Position numbers and translations under genes: made by a program
Assembly (NCBI GenBank): GCA_963661535.1
Contig: CAVLCC010000018.1
Coordinates: 1 to 37,030 of the forward strand
Direction of reading: 5' to 3'
DNA from: CAVLCC01 sp963661535
Lineage (GTDB): Bacteria; Actinomycetota; Coriobacteriia; Coriobacteriales; CADBOM01
DNA length: 37,030 nucleotides
The notes under the pieces: model-generated
The model's database searches: none
Seen by the model: the letters and a program-made list of their open reading frames with translations, nothing else
Told to the model about the DNA's origin: nothing
Part shown: one piece after another, positions 17,551 to 26,356 of the stretch
How the letters are laid out: each line of letters begins with the position of its first letter
Position numbering within the stretch: the stretch's first letter is position 1

Positions 17551-18013
17551 GCTCGCGAAAAGACACTCAAAGAAGCGATAGGAATGGTGAGGGAAATGGC
17601 GTTTCTTCGGGGGTCTTCACCGTTACTGCTGATGCATTCAGAGAACGGCACGTGAACGACTTTCATTCATTCGGTGACATCTAGGAAACGATTGCTGAGA
17701 GTATTGAGCACGCTTCTCAGGCGAATAGATAGATCGTAGAAGGTATAGCTAATCTCGTAATGAAGAGTTCTCTCCTGTACAAGGCTTTCAAGGGAAACAA
17801 GGAACTGCTCCAGCAGACGAATCTCAGCAAAAAGGACTTGAATGAATCCATTATGGACATCATCGAGCGAGCGCTTCTTTGGAAATACACTGCTGTCTCC
17901 TAGCCTCGCCCAACCCTCCAAGCAGCACATGCTCGCCAGCGAGATCATCCCCGAAACCACCGGCTACGAAACCATCCGCCACGATGCTATCGGCCATTGG
18001 GAACAAAAGGCAG
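17551..18013 (+). pseudogene. decayed coding relic of unknown origin
   Basis: No intact gene. Three segments still read like protein on the plus strand: about 17552-17654 (REKTLKEAIGMVREMAFLRG), about 17651-17900 (KSSLLYKAFKGNKELLQQ, then NLSKKDLNESIMDIIERALL, with two in-frame TAG stops before it), and about 17900-18010 (SKQHMLASEIIPETTGYETI and RHDAIGHWEQK). The last is clearly more GC-rich than the operon that ends at 18014. I cannot assign the parent genes. The 3' end of the 13-gene operon directly abuts this debris and no terminator is visible. Confidence 0.45.
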
Positions 18014-19282
18014 CTAGCACATTGCAATAATATAAACCAAGAAGATACCTATCAATATTGTATACGCCGAGAACCATGCGGGCCTGGCAATGCCAGCCAG
18101 ATGTCTGCACCGTGCATCAAGGCCATATATCGATGCAATTCTTACTGCCGACCTCCAACCAACAAGCACGCTAACAAAGCTGACTACGAAAACCAAAACG
18201 CCCAAAACATATGGCCATACAAAAAATGAGCTCGAAGCAAGCAGAACTTCAAAATCGACGGTCAACCAAAGCACAAGCGTCACAACAAAAGAGCTACAAG
18301 TTCCCCTAATAACAATACTCCTGCTGTCTGAATATTCAGGCCTGCTTGCCGTGTCGTGCAATGCTGCGCCCACGCCAGACGAGCCACCCCCTTCACCATT
18401 GAGATTTTCTTCGTCTGCCTCATTGTCAATAGCATCAACTGCTGCATTGGCTTGTTGCTCAGCATGATATTCTGTCAAAAGCGCATTATAGACAACAAAT
18501 GCGCCGTAGTTATTCTGGTTAGTAGATAAGGCCCTTCGCGATATCTCACCAACTGACCCCTCTGACCTGCTATAAATGCCAGCAAGACGAACTGCATTTT
18601 TGACAAATTGGGGTGCTCTTGTATCTTTGGCATAGACTCTCTGTCCATGATTTTCTCTATTTGTTGATTGAGTACCTAGCGTATGAATTACCTTGGGTTT
18701 GAGCATATTGCTAGAACGCCAAGCGCACCACGCCAAAAGCAACGCAACAGGAGGGAAAAACAGACAGACAACAGGGCACAGAATGCCGGTAAAGCAAGAA
18801 ATAAAGAATGCTAGAACGCCGCCTTTTTTCGCGCGATCAGCATACGCCCCCAAAGCATAACCCGAAGAAATGCTTCCAACACACGAAAATAAAATGAACC
18901 CGAATACATTAAATACAGGATTGTTGCAAAAGGGGCCAGATTGAGGATTGGGGCCAAACAGAAGCGCTATCCGCACAATAATACATAACACTGCAAAGGC
19001 TACGGACACTGTTACGCAAAGCCTTCGATGGACATGATTCTCTTTTTCGGTTCTATCTCGATAATCTGCAAACTCCTCCTCAAATTCAATTTCTCGTTCA
19101 ACTCGATCGCGCTCATTACGGGGAGCTATTTCTTCCAAGAGAGCACTAGCAACAATAAACGTGCCCCAGTCCTCATCGCCGGCATTATTAACAAGATCTT
19201 TTACGCGAGGTGACCAATAGGCATAATCGGCAGACAAACGACTATACCGTCTGGCCTTTTCTCTTGCTTGAGATATGCTCAT
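18014..19282 (-). CDS. membrane protein with duplicated cytosolic module (last gene of operon)
   Basis: 422 aa. Residues 10-51 and 230-271 are two copies of one soluble module: both run about 42 residues and end in WGTFIVASALLEE or YGAFVVYNALLTE. After the first copy come about four membrane segments (about 88-110, 122-145, 153-190); after the second, another three (about 310-420). So the gene is probably a tandem duplication of a module-plus-TM unit. A Glu/Asn/Gly-rich linker lies at about 280-300. The ATG sits three bases after the kinase stop with only a weak ribosome site, so translation may be coupled. It may be a membrane target or anchor for the kinase pathway. No known family recognised. 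Confidence 0.78.
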   Translation of the reverse strand: MSISQAREKARRYSRLSADYAYWSPRVKDLVNNAGDEDWGTFIVASALLEEIAPRNERDRVEREIEFEEEFADYRDRTEKENHVHRRLCVTVSVAFAVLCIIVRIALLFGPNPQSGPFCNNPVFNVFGFILFSCVGSISSGYALGAYADRAKKGGVLAFFISCFTGILCPVVCLFFPPVALLLAWCAWRSSNMLKPKVIHTLGTQSTNRENHGQRVYAKDTRAPQFVKNAVRLAGIYSRSEGSVGEISRRALSTNQNNYGAFVVYNALLTEYHAEQQANAAVDAIDNEADEENLNGEGGGSSGVGAALHDTASRPEYSDSRSIVIRGTCSSFVVTLVLWLTVDFEVLLASSSFFVWPYVLGVLVFVVSFVSVLVGWRSAVRIASIYGLDARCRHLAGIARPAWFSAYTILIGIFLVYIIAMC

Positions 19283-19284
19283 TA

Positions 19285-21027
19285 TTATCTTTTTCCAAAA
19301 GCTAAGCTGAACAGCTCGGGCAGGGAGTCTCTGAAAGCCTCATCGGCAATGGGGTGCTGGTCTTCCGGAATTTCCTTCTTTACAGCCTCCGCCTGGTCAT
19401 ACCAAAACCTGAGATTTCTCCCCGCCGATGCTGAGTTCTCATTACGCTTAGACACCCCATAGCTTATTAAGGCATCATTACGAACAAGGCCTAGCAACCA
19501 CGTCTTAGCCTCATCGTCACCTTCTTTGGCTTTTGAAATTTGCGCCTTGAGTGTTTCGGTATCTAAAGCTTTTCCGGCAAAACGCGGAATGCCTACAGGG
19601 TCGAGCATAAGTTGAAGTCGTAAAAGCTTGCTCTCTATCGTATCTTTGCCGTCAAGAATGTAGATTACGGAATCCGAATCGGGAAACCTTTCCAAAAATC
19701 GCTTAATTCGGGCTGCGTCGCGCCCTGCCAATCCCTTTTTTGCACCTTCCCAGTTTTCTCCAAGCGATTTTGCAAGTTGATTAGGAGTGGAAATGAGTTC
19801 TTTTGACCATGATGGCTGAAAGCACTCCTCTGGAGTCAACCCGGGATATCCTCCTTGAAAAGGAATCCAAAATACTTCAGGCAATTCACCATTGAGCCAC
19901 CTAGAAACATCTGAATAGCCCCATCGATAGTGATGGTCATATACCACCAAACCTTGAATCAACTGTCTCCAACGTGATGGCTGCACTTTTTCTGCCCGCG
20001 CACGATAACTCCCCTGAAGGCAATTTACTTCTGCTTCCTTAGGGCTCGGATTTTGATTACCTTCATTTGCCAGAAGCTTTTCATTGGTCAAGAACTCATA
20101 TATGATTGCCCCAAGCGCAAACCAATCTGATGCCTGAGACGACTTTCCCTCATGGGCTTCTGGGGCTGCGTATATGTTGGTTCCGGCAAATGTTGTTCTA
20201 TGCGTACCCGACTGTTCGTCTCTGGCAATACCGAAGTCCGTCAATACCAAATTGAGCGGTTCTGCACCCCTGATTAATATGTTTGAGGGTTTTATATCGC
20301 GATGTGCAATACCATTGCCAACATGGTGAATATGATGAATTGCTTCGCTTGTTTCCTTTACGATCTGCTCAAGGACGTCATCGCCATACGGATAAGAATG
20401 ATTTTTCGCCCATTCGCCCATGCTAAGCGTACCAAGAGGGCAGTACTCCTGCATTTCCCAAGCATCATTAGGATCAGAAGAGTACTCAATTACTTTGACG
20501 ACATGCTCTTCAGAAGCATCATTTTGCAAAATTGACAGCACGTCATTGTCAGGATATTTACCTCTGTGATAGTGCTTGAAGAAATACTCCTGACCAGTGT
20601 CTCTGCTACGAACAACAGAAACATCCGCTTCGCCGCTTGAAACCTCTAAGTCGCGAACCCATTCGTATTCTCGTTCGATTCTTTCAGGAAAATTCGTGCG
20701 GGGCCCACGTCGATGGCCTGAGAACAACGACTCTCGGATCGTTTTGGTATTTTCCCGACGCGTGGCAAAGCCCTTTTCTCTTAACGTTGCTTCCGTTTCA
20801 CAAGGCGCAGGCCGTTTCCCTTCGTGTTGCGTTTCATGCAACTCCCTCGCAGTCAGACCATCACTTGCATCACCGGTCGGACTTTCCCTCATCGTTGCAT
20901 CGGTGACAACAGGCAAGCTATCAGCCTCTCTTAAAGTTGAGCCCACATCTCGTACTGTAGCTGCAGCCATATCTTCGCGCACCGTTGAATTGATATCGAT
21001 CGCTTCTTTAGTGGTTTTATCGCTCAT
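19285..21027 (-). CDS. Ser/Thr protein kinase with N-terminal T-x-R-[E/D] array
   Basis: Eukaryotic-type kinase, 580 aa, cytosolic. Catalytic domain at about residues 120-370: Lys in EYFFKHY (about 151), HRDIKPSNILI (catalytic loop), LTDFGIA (metal-binding) and IYAAPEAHEG, all intact, so it should be active. The first 110 residues contain eight T-x-R-E/D motifs at T15, T24, T31, T45, T59, T81, T89 and T96, spaced 7-22 residues apart in otherwise unordered sequence. The C-terminal about 200 residues are helical and of unknown fold. The ATG has AAGGA upstream and the gene overlaps the phosphatase stop by 11 bases. Expected partners are the PP2C and FHA proteins encoded directly before it. Confidence 0.93.
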   Translation of the reverse strand: MSDKTTKEAIDINSTVREDMAAATVRDVGSTLREADSLPVVTDATMRESPTGDASDGLTARELHETQHEGKRPAPCETEATLREKGFATRRENTKTIRESLFSGHRRGPRTNFPERIEREYEWVRDLEVSSGEADVSVVRSRDTGQEYFFKHYHRGKYPDNDVLSILQNDASEEHVVKVIEYSSDPNDAWEMQEYCPLGTLSMGEWAKNHSYPYGDDVLEQIVKETSEAIHHIHHVGNGIAHRDIKPSNILIRGAEPLNLVLTDFGIARDEQSGTHRTTFAGTNIYAAPEAHEGKSSQASDWFALGAIIYEFLTNEKLLANEGNQNPSPKEAEVNCLQGSYRARAEKVQPSRWRQLIQGLVVYDHHYRWGYSDVSRWLNGELPEVFWIPFQGGYPGLTPEECFQPSWSKELISTPNQLAKSLGENWEGAKKGLAGRDAARIKRFLERFPDSDSVIYILDGKDTIESKLLRLQLMLDPVGIPRFAGKALDTETLKAQISKAKEGDDEAKTWLLGLVRNDALISYGVSKRNENSASAGRNLRFWYDQAEAVKKEIPEDQHPIADEAFRDSLPELFSLAFGKR

Positions 21028-21802
21028 TGAATGTGTCCTTTTTTCCTTCTGGTTCTGACAGCTTTACGAGAATGGCGGAGCAATTGTCGGAAGCGTTTCT
21101 TTCGTAGCAGCATTTGCGCATTTCGTTTATCGCGTCTACCGCTGTGAGGTTTTTCCGCAATATATCCTGCAATTCATCGTCGCCAAGCGTGCCCCATACA
21201 CCATCGCAGCATAGAAGCAATTGGGTGTTTGCCTGAATCTGCTGCGAGAAGAAATGCGCATCAAGGTTGGCCATTACGCATCCGATTGACTGAGTAATAC
21301 CATTTCCGCTCCTTGAGCGATCGTCCTCAGAGATTTGGCAAAAGATATCCTCGTCCTCAAGGTATTTGTAAATTCTGCAATCTCCAATATTGGCAATCGT
21401 TAACATATCCCCATCGAGGGTTAGCATCGCAAATGCCGCTCCCATTTCGGGCGTACCCCAAGCGTGTCCAGCCCGCAAAACTTTACCGGATAGAGAATTA
21501 AAGTATTTATTTATTTCTACGGAGTCTTTATTTGATAAGCTAAATTTTGAAATAGCAATTGCAACAAGACATGCCGCGTCTGCTCCACCATCATATCCAC
21601 CCATACCATCAACAACAGAAACAGAAAACGGAATCATGGAAATGAGTTTTTTACTCAAGGTGCGATTCGAACATTGCGTTATCAACCCATCCAAAACGAT
21701 GGCGTCTTGATTCTCTGTGCGCGAAGGTCCGCAGGATGTCATCGCCGCGCTTTCGATTGTCAAGATTTTTTTTAAATTTTCTTGCGGATATTCTGCGACC
21801 AT
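21017..21802 (-). CDS. PP2C-family protein phosphatase
   Basis: Metal-dependent Ser/Thr phosphatase of the PrpC/PppA type, 261 aa. Motifs in order: SRTENQDA (residues 27-34), VVDGMGGYDGG (metal Asp at 65), a core strand with TIANIGDCRIYKY, ISEDDRSRSG, ITQSIG, LLLCCDGVWGTLGDDE (metal Asp) and NASDNCSAILVKL (last metal Asp with Asn). All key residues are present. ATG with GGAGG five bases upstream. It overlaps the kinase start and follows the FHA gene by about 20 bases. It probably reverses phosphorylation by the neighbouring kinase, as in other bacterial kinase/phosphatase pairs. Confidence 0.95.
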   Translation of the reverse strand: MVAEYPQENLKKILTIESAAMTSCGPSRTENQDAIVLDGLITQCSNRTLSKKLISMIPFSVSVVDGMGGYDGGADAACLVAIAISKFSLSNKDSVEINKYFNSLSGKVLRAGHAWGTPEMGAAFAMLTLDGDMLTIANIGDCRIYKYLEDEDIFCQISEDDRSRSGNGITQSIGCVMANLDAHFFSQQIQANTQLLLCCDGVWGTLGDDELQDILRKNLTAVDAINEMRKCCYERNASDNCSAILVKLSEPEGKKDTFNER

Positions 21803-21823
21803 TGTACCTCCAACAATCTTCTG

Positions 21824-22456
21824 TTAATCAATGGTTAGGACCGTATGCGACCCTAACCAAACGTCCGTAGGCAACGAACACGGCTCGCTCCCATAAACTC
21901 TGCGGCGCTCAGAGCCAACAAACGTTCCATTTGTCGACCCTTCGTCACGAATTTCAACGATTCTTTTTTCATTATTAACTCGAATAGTACAGTGCCGACG
22001 AGAAACATATTGGCTATCGCCCAAGGCACAAGCTATTTCGCAATTATCGCTCTCTCTGCCAATTGCATATTCCTTCCCATTTTCCAACTCTATGCGCTGG
22101 CCGCTGGGAAATGATAGATTTGTTGCCCGAGACCCACTTCTTTCATGCTGTGTTTCCGGAGGTGTATCAGGAATCATTTCTCCACACTGGGAACATTCTT
22201 TTTTCGGCACACCCGGCATTCCGCAGTTAGGGCATTTCATCTTTGGTTCTGTTTGCCTAAATTTATCCTCAGGTTCATCGTTGAAGCAATTAAATTCATG
22301 AGGGATTTCCGCGCCGGCGGATTCATCAAATTGAGAACCAGACAGTGAATTCTCATCTAAGTTTTCTGGCTCTGAGACAGGTATTACACTCATGCAAGTA
22401 GTGCAATAATTACCATCCGAAGCTTTTCCGCAAGTAGGACAAATCAATTGCGCCAT
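21824..22456 (-). CDS. FHA-domain protein with two zinc ribbons
   Basis: 210 aa. Zinc ribbon 1 uses C6, C9, C18 and C21; zinc ribbon 2 uses C75, C78, C88 and C91. The C-terminal FHA domain (about 112-210) has the phospho-threonine-binding residues: GR at 133-134, SRRH at 152-155 and NG at 176-177 (STNGTFV). FHA domains read phosphothreonine plus the residue three places on, which fits the T-x-R-[E/D] array of the kinase two genes away. ATG with GAGGAGG upstream, overlapping the radical SAM gene by 13 bases. Likely an adaptor between the phosphorylated kinase and other operon products; the ribbons may bind a further partner. Confidence 0.93.
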   Translation of the reverse strand: MAQLICPTCGKASDGNYCTTCMSVIPVSEPENLDENSLSGSQFDESAGAEIPHEFNCFNDEPEDKFRQTEPKMKCPNCGMPGVPKKECSQCGEMIPDTPPETQHERSGSRATNLSFPSGQRIELENGKEYAIGRESDNCEIACALGDSQYVSRRHCTIRVNNEKRIVEIRDEGSTNGTFVGSERRRVYGSEPCSLPTDVWLGSHTVLTID

Positions 22457-23097
22457 GATACCTCCTCGAAAATTACCCCACGCTTAGCCAAGCTCTTTTC
22501 GATGTTTCCAAGATCACCAGAGAGCGGCATCCCGATTAAAGAGATGCTTGACCCTTTCGCATCAAACTGCAGCAACCGTGTCTCGTCGAGGGCGTAAGAC
22601 ATAAATTCTTCCTTAGCGAACTCGTTCAAAAATATCAATTCCTGATTATCGCTAGCAACCAGACGATTTGAGCGTGGACGAGTTTCGTCATAAGGGCCGC
22701 AAACCATAACATCAACGAGTCCAATCAAAGCAGGATAACTGCTTTCAATTTGGTCATACGGAAAACCCGTAAAAACGAGAACAGTGAAACCACGCGATAT
22801 TCTCTCATCGTCAATGCGACCCCGAATGATATTGATTAGTCGAGCAAGTGCTTCCGCTTGCTCTACGGGTTCCCCGCCCGTTACCGACAGCCCGTCGAGT
22901 CGTTCCAAAACAATAAGCTCTGTGATTTTGTCTGCAAGATCCTCAATATCCAGCGCCTCTCCTCCGGCATGGTCCCATGTATCGCGGGATGCACAGCCTT
23001 CGCAATGCCTCGAACAGCCCTGAACCCACAAAGCGATTCTTCTGCCGGGACCCAATGTAGTTACCGGATATGCAAGACGATTTGCTTGAATCTTCAT
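22444..23097 (-). CDS. NrdG-like radical SAM activating enzyme
   Basis: 217 aa, radical SAM fold with the 4Fe-4S motif C28-xxx-C32-xx-C35 (QGCSRHCEGC) and SVTGGEPVEQ for SAM. It opens like anaerobic ribonucleotide reductase activases (NRLAYPVTTLGPGRRIALWV). Such enzymes normally make a glycyl radical on a partner protein, but no gene for one (no RVxGY-type end) is in this window. The C-terminal about 60 residues are less typical. It sits between the AAA+ and FHA genes, overlapping the latter. It may activate an operon protein or modify another target; it could also have kept only the cluster as a sensor. The fold is certain; the role is open. Confidence 0.88.
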   Translation of the reverse strand: MKIQANRLAYPVTTLGPGRRIALWVQGCSRHCEGCASRDTWDHAGGEALDIEDLADKITELIVLERLDGLSVTGGEPVEQAEALARLINIIRGRIDDERISRGFTVLVFTGFPYDQIESSYPALIGLVDVMVCGPYDETRPRSNRLVASDNQELIFLNEFAKEEFMSYALDETRLLQFDAKGSSISLIGMPLSGDLGNIEKSLAKRGVIFEEVSWRN

Positions 23098-23099
23098 AG

Positions 23100-25061
23100 C
23101 TATCCGAGCCTTAGAGAAGGACGGTCCAATTCGTCCCTATAAATTTCTTCTATAAGAATTGTCTCACGCTCATCAATATCGAACAAGAGCCTTCCAAGGG
23201 GGTTGACCAGATGCTCCTCAAGACAAGTGGTAATCCCGCGTCCGCCATTCGCCAAAACATCCTGTTGCGTCGCTAATTCCATAAGTTGAGCGCGGACGCG
23301 TTGCGAAAGTTCCACAGTATTACCAACACGAATGCGCACATTGCTAAGGATGATCTCTATGAAGTTCTCGACTAAGCTCTCTGCAACCTTACCATGCATC
23401 GGATGGAAAACAACGATGTTATCTCCAAGGCGGCCGAGCAACTCAGGGCGGCCAAGATCTTCTCGAAAATGTTTCTGAACGGCTCCTTTGACAATCTCAT
23501 CATAGCGTTCCGCTTCTTCTGGAACATCCATATCAAGGCTGGCTAGATCCCTGTTGGCAGTAATGCCCTGATTTGAAGTAAAGATAATCAGACATTCCGC
23601 AAACAAAACCGTTCGACCTGAGCCATCGGTAAGTCTGCCATCTGAAAGAATTTGCAAAAACAAGTCATTGACTTGCCGCCCTGCTTTATCCATTTCGTCA
23701 AACAGGATAATGGAGTGAGGGCGCTCTATTACTGCGTTTGTTAGCTCACCACCGGCACCAAAACCCACGTAGCTAGGAGGAGCTCCGACAAGCCTGATTT
23801 TAGCATGGTCATCTTGAAACTCGGACATATCAAATCTAAGCAATGCCTGCTCATCAGCAAATACAAGCTCGGCGATTGCCTTTGCCATTTCAGTTTTCCC
23901 AACGCCAGTTGGACCCGCAAAATATAAAACACCTCGAGGCTGCGATGATTTCTTGCGGGCATGTGCCCCCGTAAGGCCCAGAGCCGATCTTTTCAGGATA
24001 TCCAAAACGCGATTTACGGCAGCATCTTGCCCAAGCACTCGTCTTTTTAGAATCTCCTCACCAGCACCGAGGGCTTCTCTTAAGCGAGGGCTTTGCCAAG
24101 GGTTTTCCGACAGGCCCTCTCTGTATGTCCTAACGTATTCTTCTATTTCCGTAAGATTATGACCACTGCTCTGCGAAAGGCGAGTTGCCTCAAACATGCC
24201 CCTCAAAGAAAATCCCTCTGTTGCATCAGCGAACCTACGGCAAGCAGAGTCAAGGCCTTCTTCGTCTACTTCTGATTGCAGCAGCAAATTTGCCATTTGC
24301 TGACGCGTGTCAACATCCGGAAACGGAAGCGGGATGGTACGTATGCCGTCACCACTTGTAAGCCAAATGGGAAGGTCATCTGGCTTATCTATCAGCCAAA
24401 TAATGGGATGGCGAAGCAATCCGTTTCGTACCGCACTTGGGTACCTGACAGGTTTGTTGTTATAAAGAGCATGAGCATTTGCAAGAGACAGACATGCAAG
24501 CATTGTCTGCAAAAGCGTTGGGTCTTGCGTTTGGTTTTCCCCGCGCATTTGCGACGTATAGTCAATAACAAGCGCCATGTTTACCGAGTCTTCCAGCGCA
24601 ACAGCTTCTGCAAGGGCATCAACACCAGAATATGCATTATCCAAACTATACGGATCATTTCTTGATTGGGCTGCACGATCGGATGCCCCCCGCATCAAAT
24701 CTGAAACAACCGCACTTCCCATGGAAGAGCCGAGGATTTTTCTCACATCTTTTTCCTGAAGTTCTTGGTTTAGCATATCAATGCGCATTCCCCGTATGGG
24801 GTCAAATTGAAGCATTGCATCAAAACCAGATTCCCTCAAGATATGATGAAGGGCCATGTAAGTGGTATCCGGCCTGAACGCGCCATCAACCTGAATGGGC
24901 TGCAAATCGTGAACCTGCCCATGCAATATACAAACCGCGGCGATGGGAAGAGAAGCGTACAGAGTCCGCATCCACAGCGGTGTCTCTTTCGCTTCGGCCC
25001 TTAACCACGATGAAGTTTCATCGTCTTTCTCATACGTTTCCGCAAAACCATCCGCCATCAC
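23100..25061 (-). CDS. ClpB/ClpA-type AAA+ ATPase with inactive N-terminal ATPase-like half
   Basis: 653 aa. The C-terminal half (from about 340) is a Clp D2-type AAA+ module: RVLGQDAAVNRVLD, Walker A GPTGVGKTEMAKA (about 379), the pore loop PSYVGFGAGGELTN (about 430) with the substrate-gripping Tyr-Val-Gly, Walker B SIILFDEMDKA (about 452), sensor TSNQG and a Clp-type C-terminal lid. The first half resembles an AAA domain (ALVIDYTSQM, IIWLIDKPDDLP) but lacks a P-loop. No Clp N-domain, middle domain or ClpP loop is apparent, so this is probably a dedicated unfoldase or remodeler. Start GTG 25061 or ATG 25058, after AGGAG, overlapping the gene before it. Confidence 0.92.
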   Translation of the reverse strand: MMADGFAETYEKDDETSSWLRAEAKETPLWMRTLYASLPIAAVCILHGQVHDLQPIQVDGAFRPDTTYMALHHILRESGFDAMLQFDPIRGMRIDMLNQELQEKDVRKILGSSMGSAVVSDLMRGASDRAAQSRNDPYSLDNAYSGVDALAEAVALEDSVNMALVIDYTSQMRGENQTQDPTLLQTMLACLSLANAHALYNNKPVRYPSAVRNGLLRHPIIWLIDKPDDLPIWLTSGDGIRTIPLPFPDVDTRQQMANLLLQSEVDEEGLDSACRRFADATEGFSLRGMFEATRLSQSSGHNLTEIEEYVRTYREGLSENPWQSPRLREALGAGEEILKRRVLGQDAAVNRVLDILKRSALGLTGAHARKKSSQPRGVLYFAGPTGVGKTEMAKAIAELVFADEQALLRFDMSEFQDDHAKIRLVGAPPSYVGFGAGGELTNAVIERPHSIILFDEMDKAGRQVNDLFLQILSDGRLTDGSGRTVLFAECLIIFTSNQGITANRDLASLDMDVPEEAERYDEIVKGAVQKHFREDLGRPELLGRLGDNIVVFHPMHGKVAESLVENFIEIILSNVRIRVGNTVELSQRVRAQLMELATQQDVLANGGRGITTCLEEHLVNPLGRLLFDIDERETILIEEIYRDELDRPSLRLG

Positions 25062-26356
25062 ACGTTTCTCCTTTTACTTGTAGCAGCTGCCCGGCGCCTT
25101 CTGCGCGCCTTTGCGATTTGGTTTCTATCGTCGATTTCCATTTTTTCTACTGGATGCTCTCCTGGTTGAAGCTCACGAGTTAATACCGTTTCTATCCCGC
25201 GCTCTTTTAAGCCTCTCATCATTTCATGGAAATCTGCACACAGGTTTTCTTCTGCAGCTTTGTCCTGCTCAGCGGTTGTTTCGTCACAAGACACAATTCT
25301 TGAGAAAATATTTGGGGCGCCATCACTCATCTGTATACGGAGTGCATAATCGCCACCGGAATCCTTTTCGGCATACGCCACGGGGCCAAACTCTGTTTGA
25401 GTAAACCCCTCTCCATAGTCATAACCGAGTTCAACGAGCGTTTCTCGTATTGCCTTCCGTACGAAACGCTCGTCTTGCTTTCTTCTTTCTAAATCAAGAA
25501 GCTCCGTAACTTTTCTCTTAATTCGAGCAAGGTCATCTGAAGAGCCGACCGACTCGGCCAATGCACAAACCTGTCTAGCTTCGGCCGTTTTTAGATGCTG
25601 TATCTTTGCAACCTCATCAAATGCATCTTTCCTTCTTTGCTGAGCTTTCTTTATGCCTCTTACTCTCGTGTTCAGTTTGATGACAGCCTCGTCAAAATCT
25701 TTGTCGTGCTCTTCGTTCAGCAATGGGACAGACTCAAGAACGAGCGACTCCCTAATCGTTTCATCTTCTATTTCGCTAATACTTTCCGCCAGCTTTTGCA
25801 GCTTGTCCATCCTGCGTGCGGTTCTAATTTCTTCTATACGAGACTTCTCCTTCATGGAAAGATCAACATTGCTTAAGTCAAGCCTTTGAGCCGCTTTGTT
25901 CCTAAGCAAAATTACATCCCGTTCATTTTTGTATTCCGCCTCCTTAATCTTCTCTATTAAGTCGCCTTCCCATTCCTTAAGCTTTTTCATGCTAGTAATT
26001 TCAGGGCTATTTACAATGTAATCATTTGGATTACTGGTACCTTCTCCCATGCGCTTGATTTTCTTGACCATAAGTCGGCATTTAACTTCGGTTTCTCTCT
26101 GCTCATGCATATTAGTTTGGGCCCTTTTGATTGATTCGTTAAGCGCTGTTTCCCAATCTTTAATAGCTTGATGCGTATCATTCGTGTCATTCGCAAGCGA
26201 CGGTGACTCAACCTGAATGTCAAAAAAAAGGGACTGGTTCATTTGGTCTAATCTAGAACTCATCGTCTCGCAAGAGCGCCTACGGCTTTCGTCTTCGCGT
26301 CTTCGAAGCTCGGCTTCGGAGACGACTCTCCACTCGCTTGTTTTAGGACCGCTCAA
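25058..26356 (-). CDS. coiled-coil protein with MSGPK N-terminus
   Basis: 432 aa, mostly charged helix (about residues 10-290), with Arg/Glu/Lys-rich coiled coils. The opening MSGPKTSEWRVV followed by an ELRRRE helix is a start I associate with uncharacterised coiled-coil proteins near kinases and vWA genes; this is memory, not a search result. The last about 130 residues form a separate mixed alpha/beta domain (GYDYGEGFTQTEFGPVAYAE) and a basic tail (KARRRRRAAATSKRRNV). TTG start (TTGA overlaps the vWA stop), GAGG upstream. Next to the ClpB-like ATPase, it is a candidate scaffold or adaptor; function unknown. Confidence 0.82.
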   Translation of the reverse strand: MSGPKTSEWRVVSEAELRRREDESRRRSCETMSSRLDQMNQSLFFDIQVESPSLANDTNDTHQAIKDWETALNESIKRAQTNMHEQRETEVKCRLMVKKIKRMGEGTSNPNDYIVNSPEITSMKKLKEWEGDLIEKIKEAEYKNERDVILLRNKAAQRLDLSNVDLSMKEKSRIEEIRTARRMDKLQKLAESISEIEDETIRESLVLESVPLLNEEHDKDFDEAVIKLNTRVRGIKKAQQRRKDAFDEVAKIQHLKTAEARQVCALAESVGSSDDLARIKRKVTELLDLERRKQDERFVRKAIRETLVELGYDYGEGFTQTEFGPVAYAEKDSGGDYALRIQMSDGAPNIFSRIVSCDETTAEQDKAAEENLCADFHEMMRGLKERGIETVLTRELQPGEHPVEKMEIDDRNQIAKARRRRRAAATSKRRNV

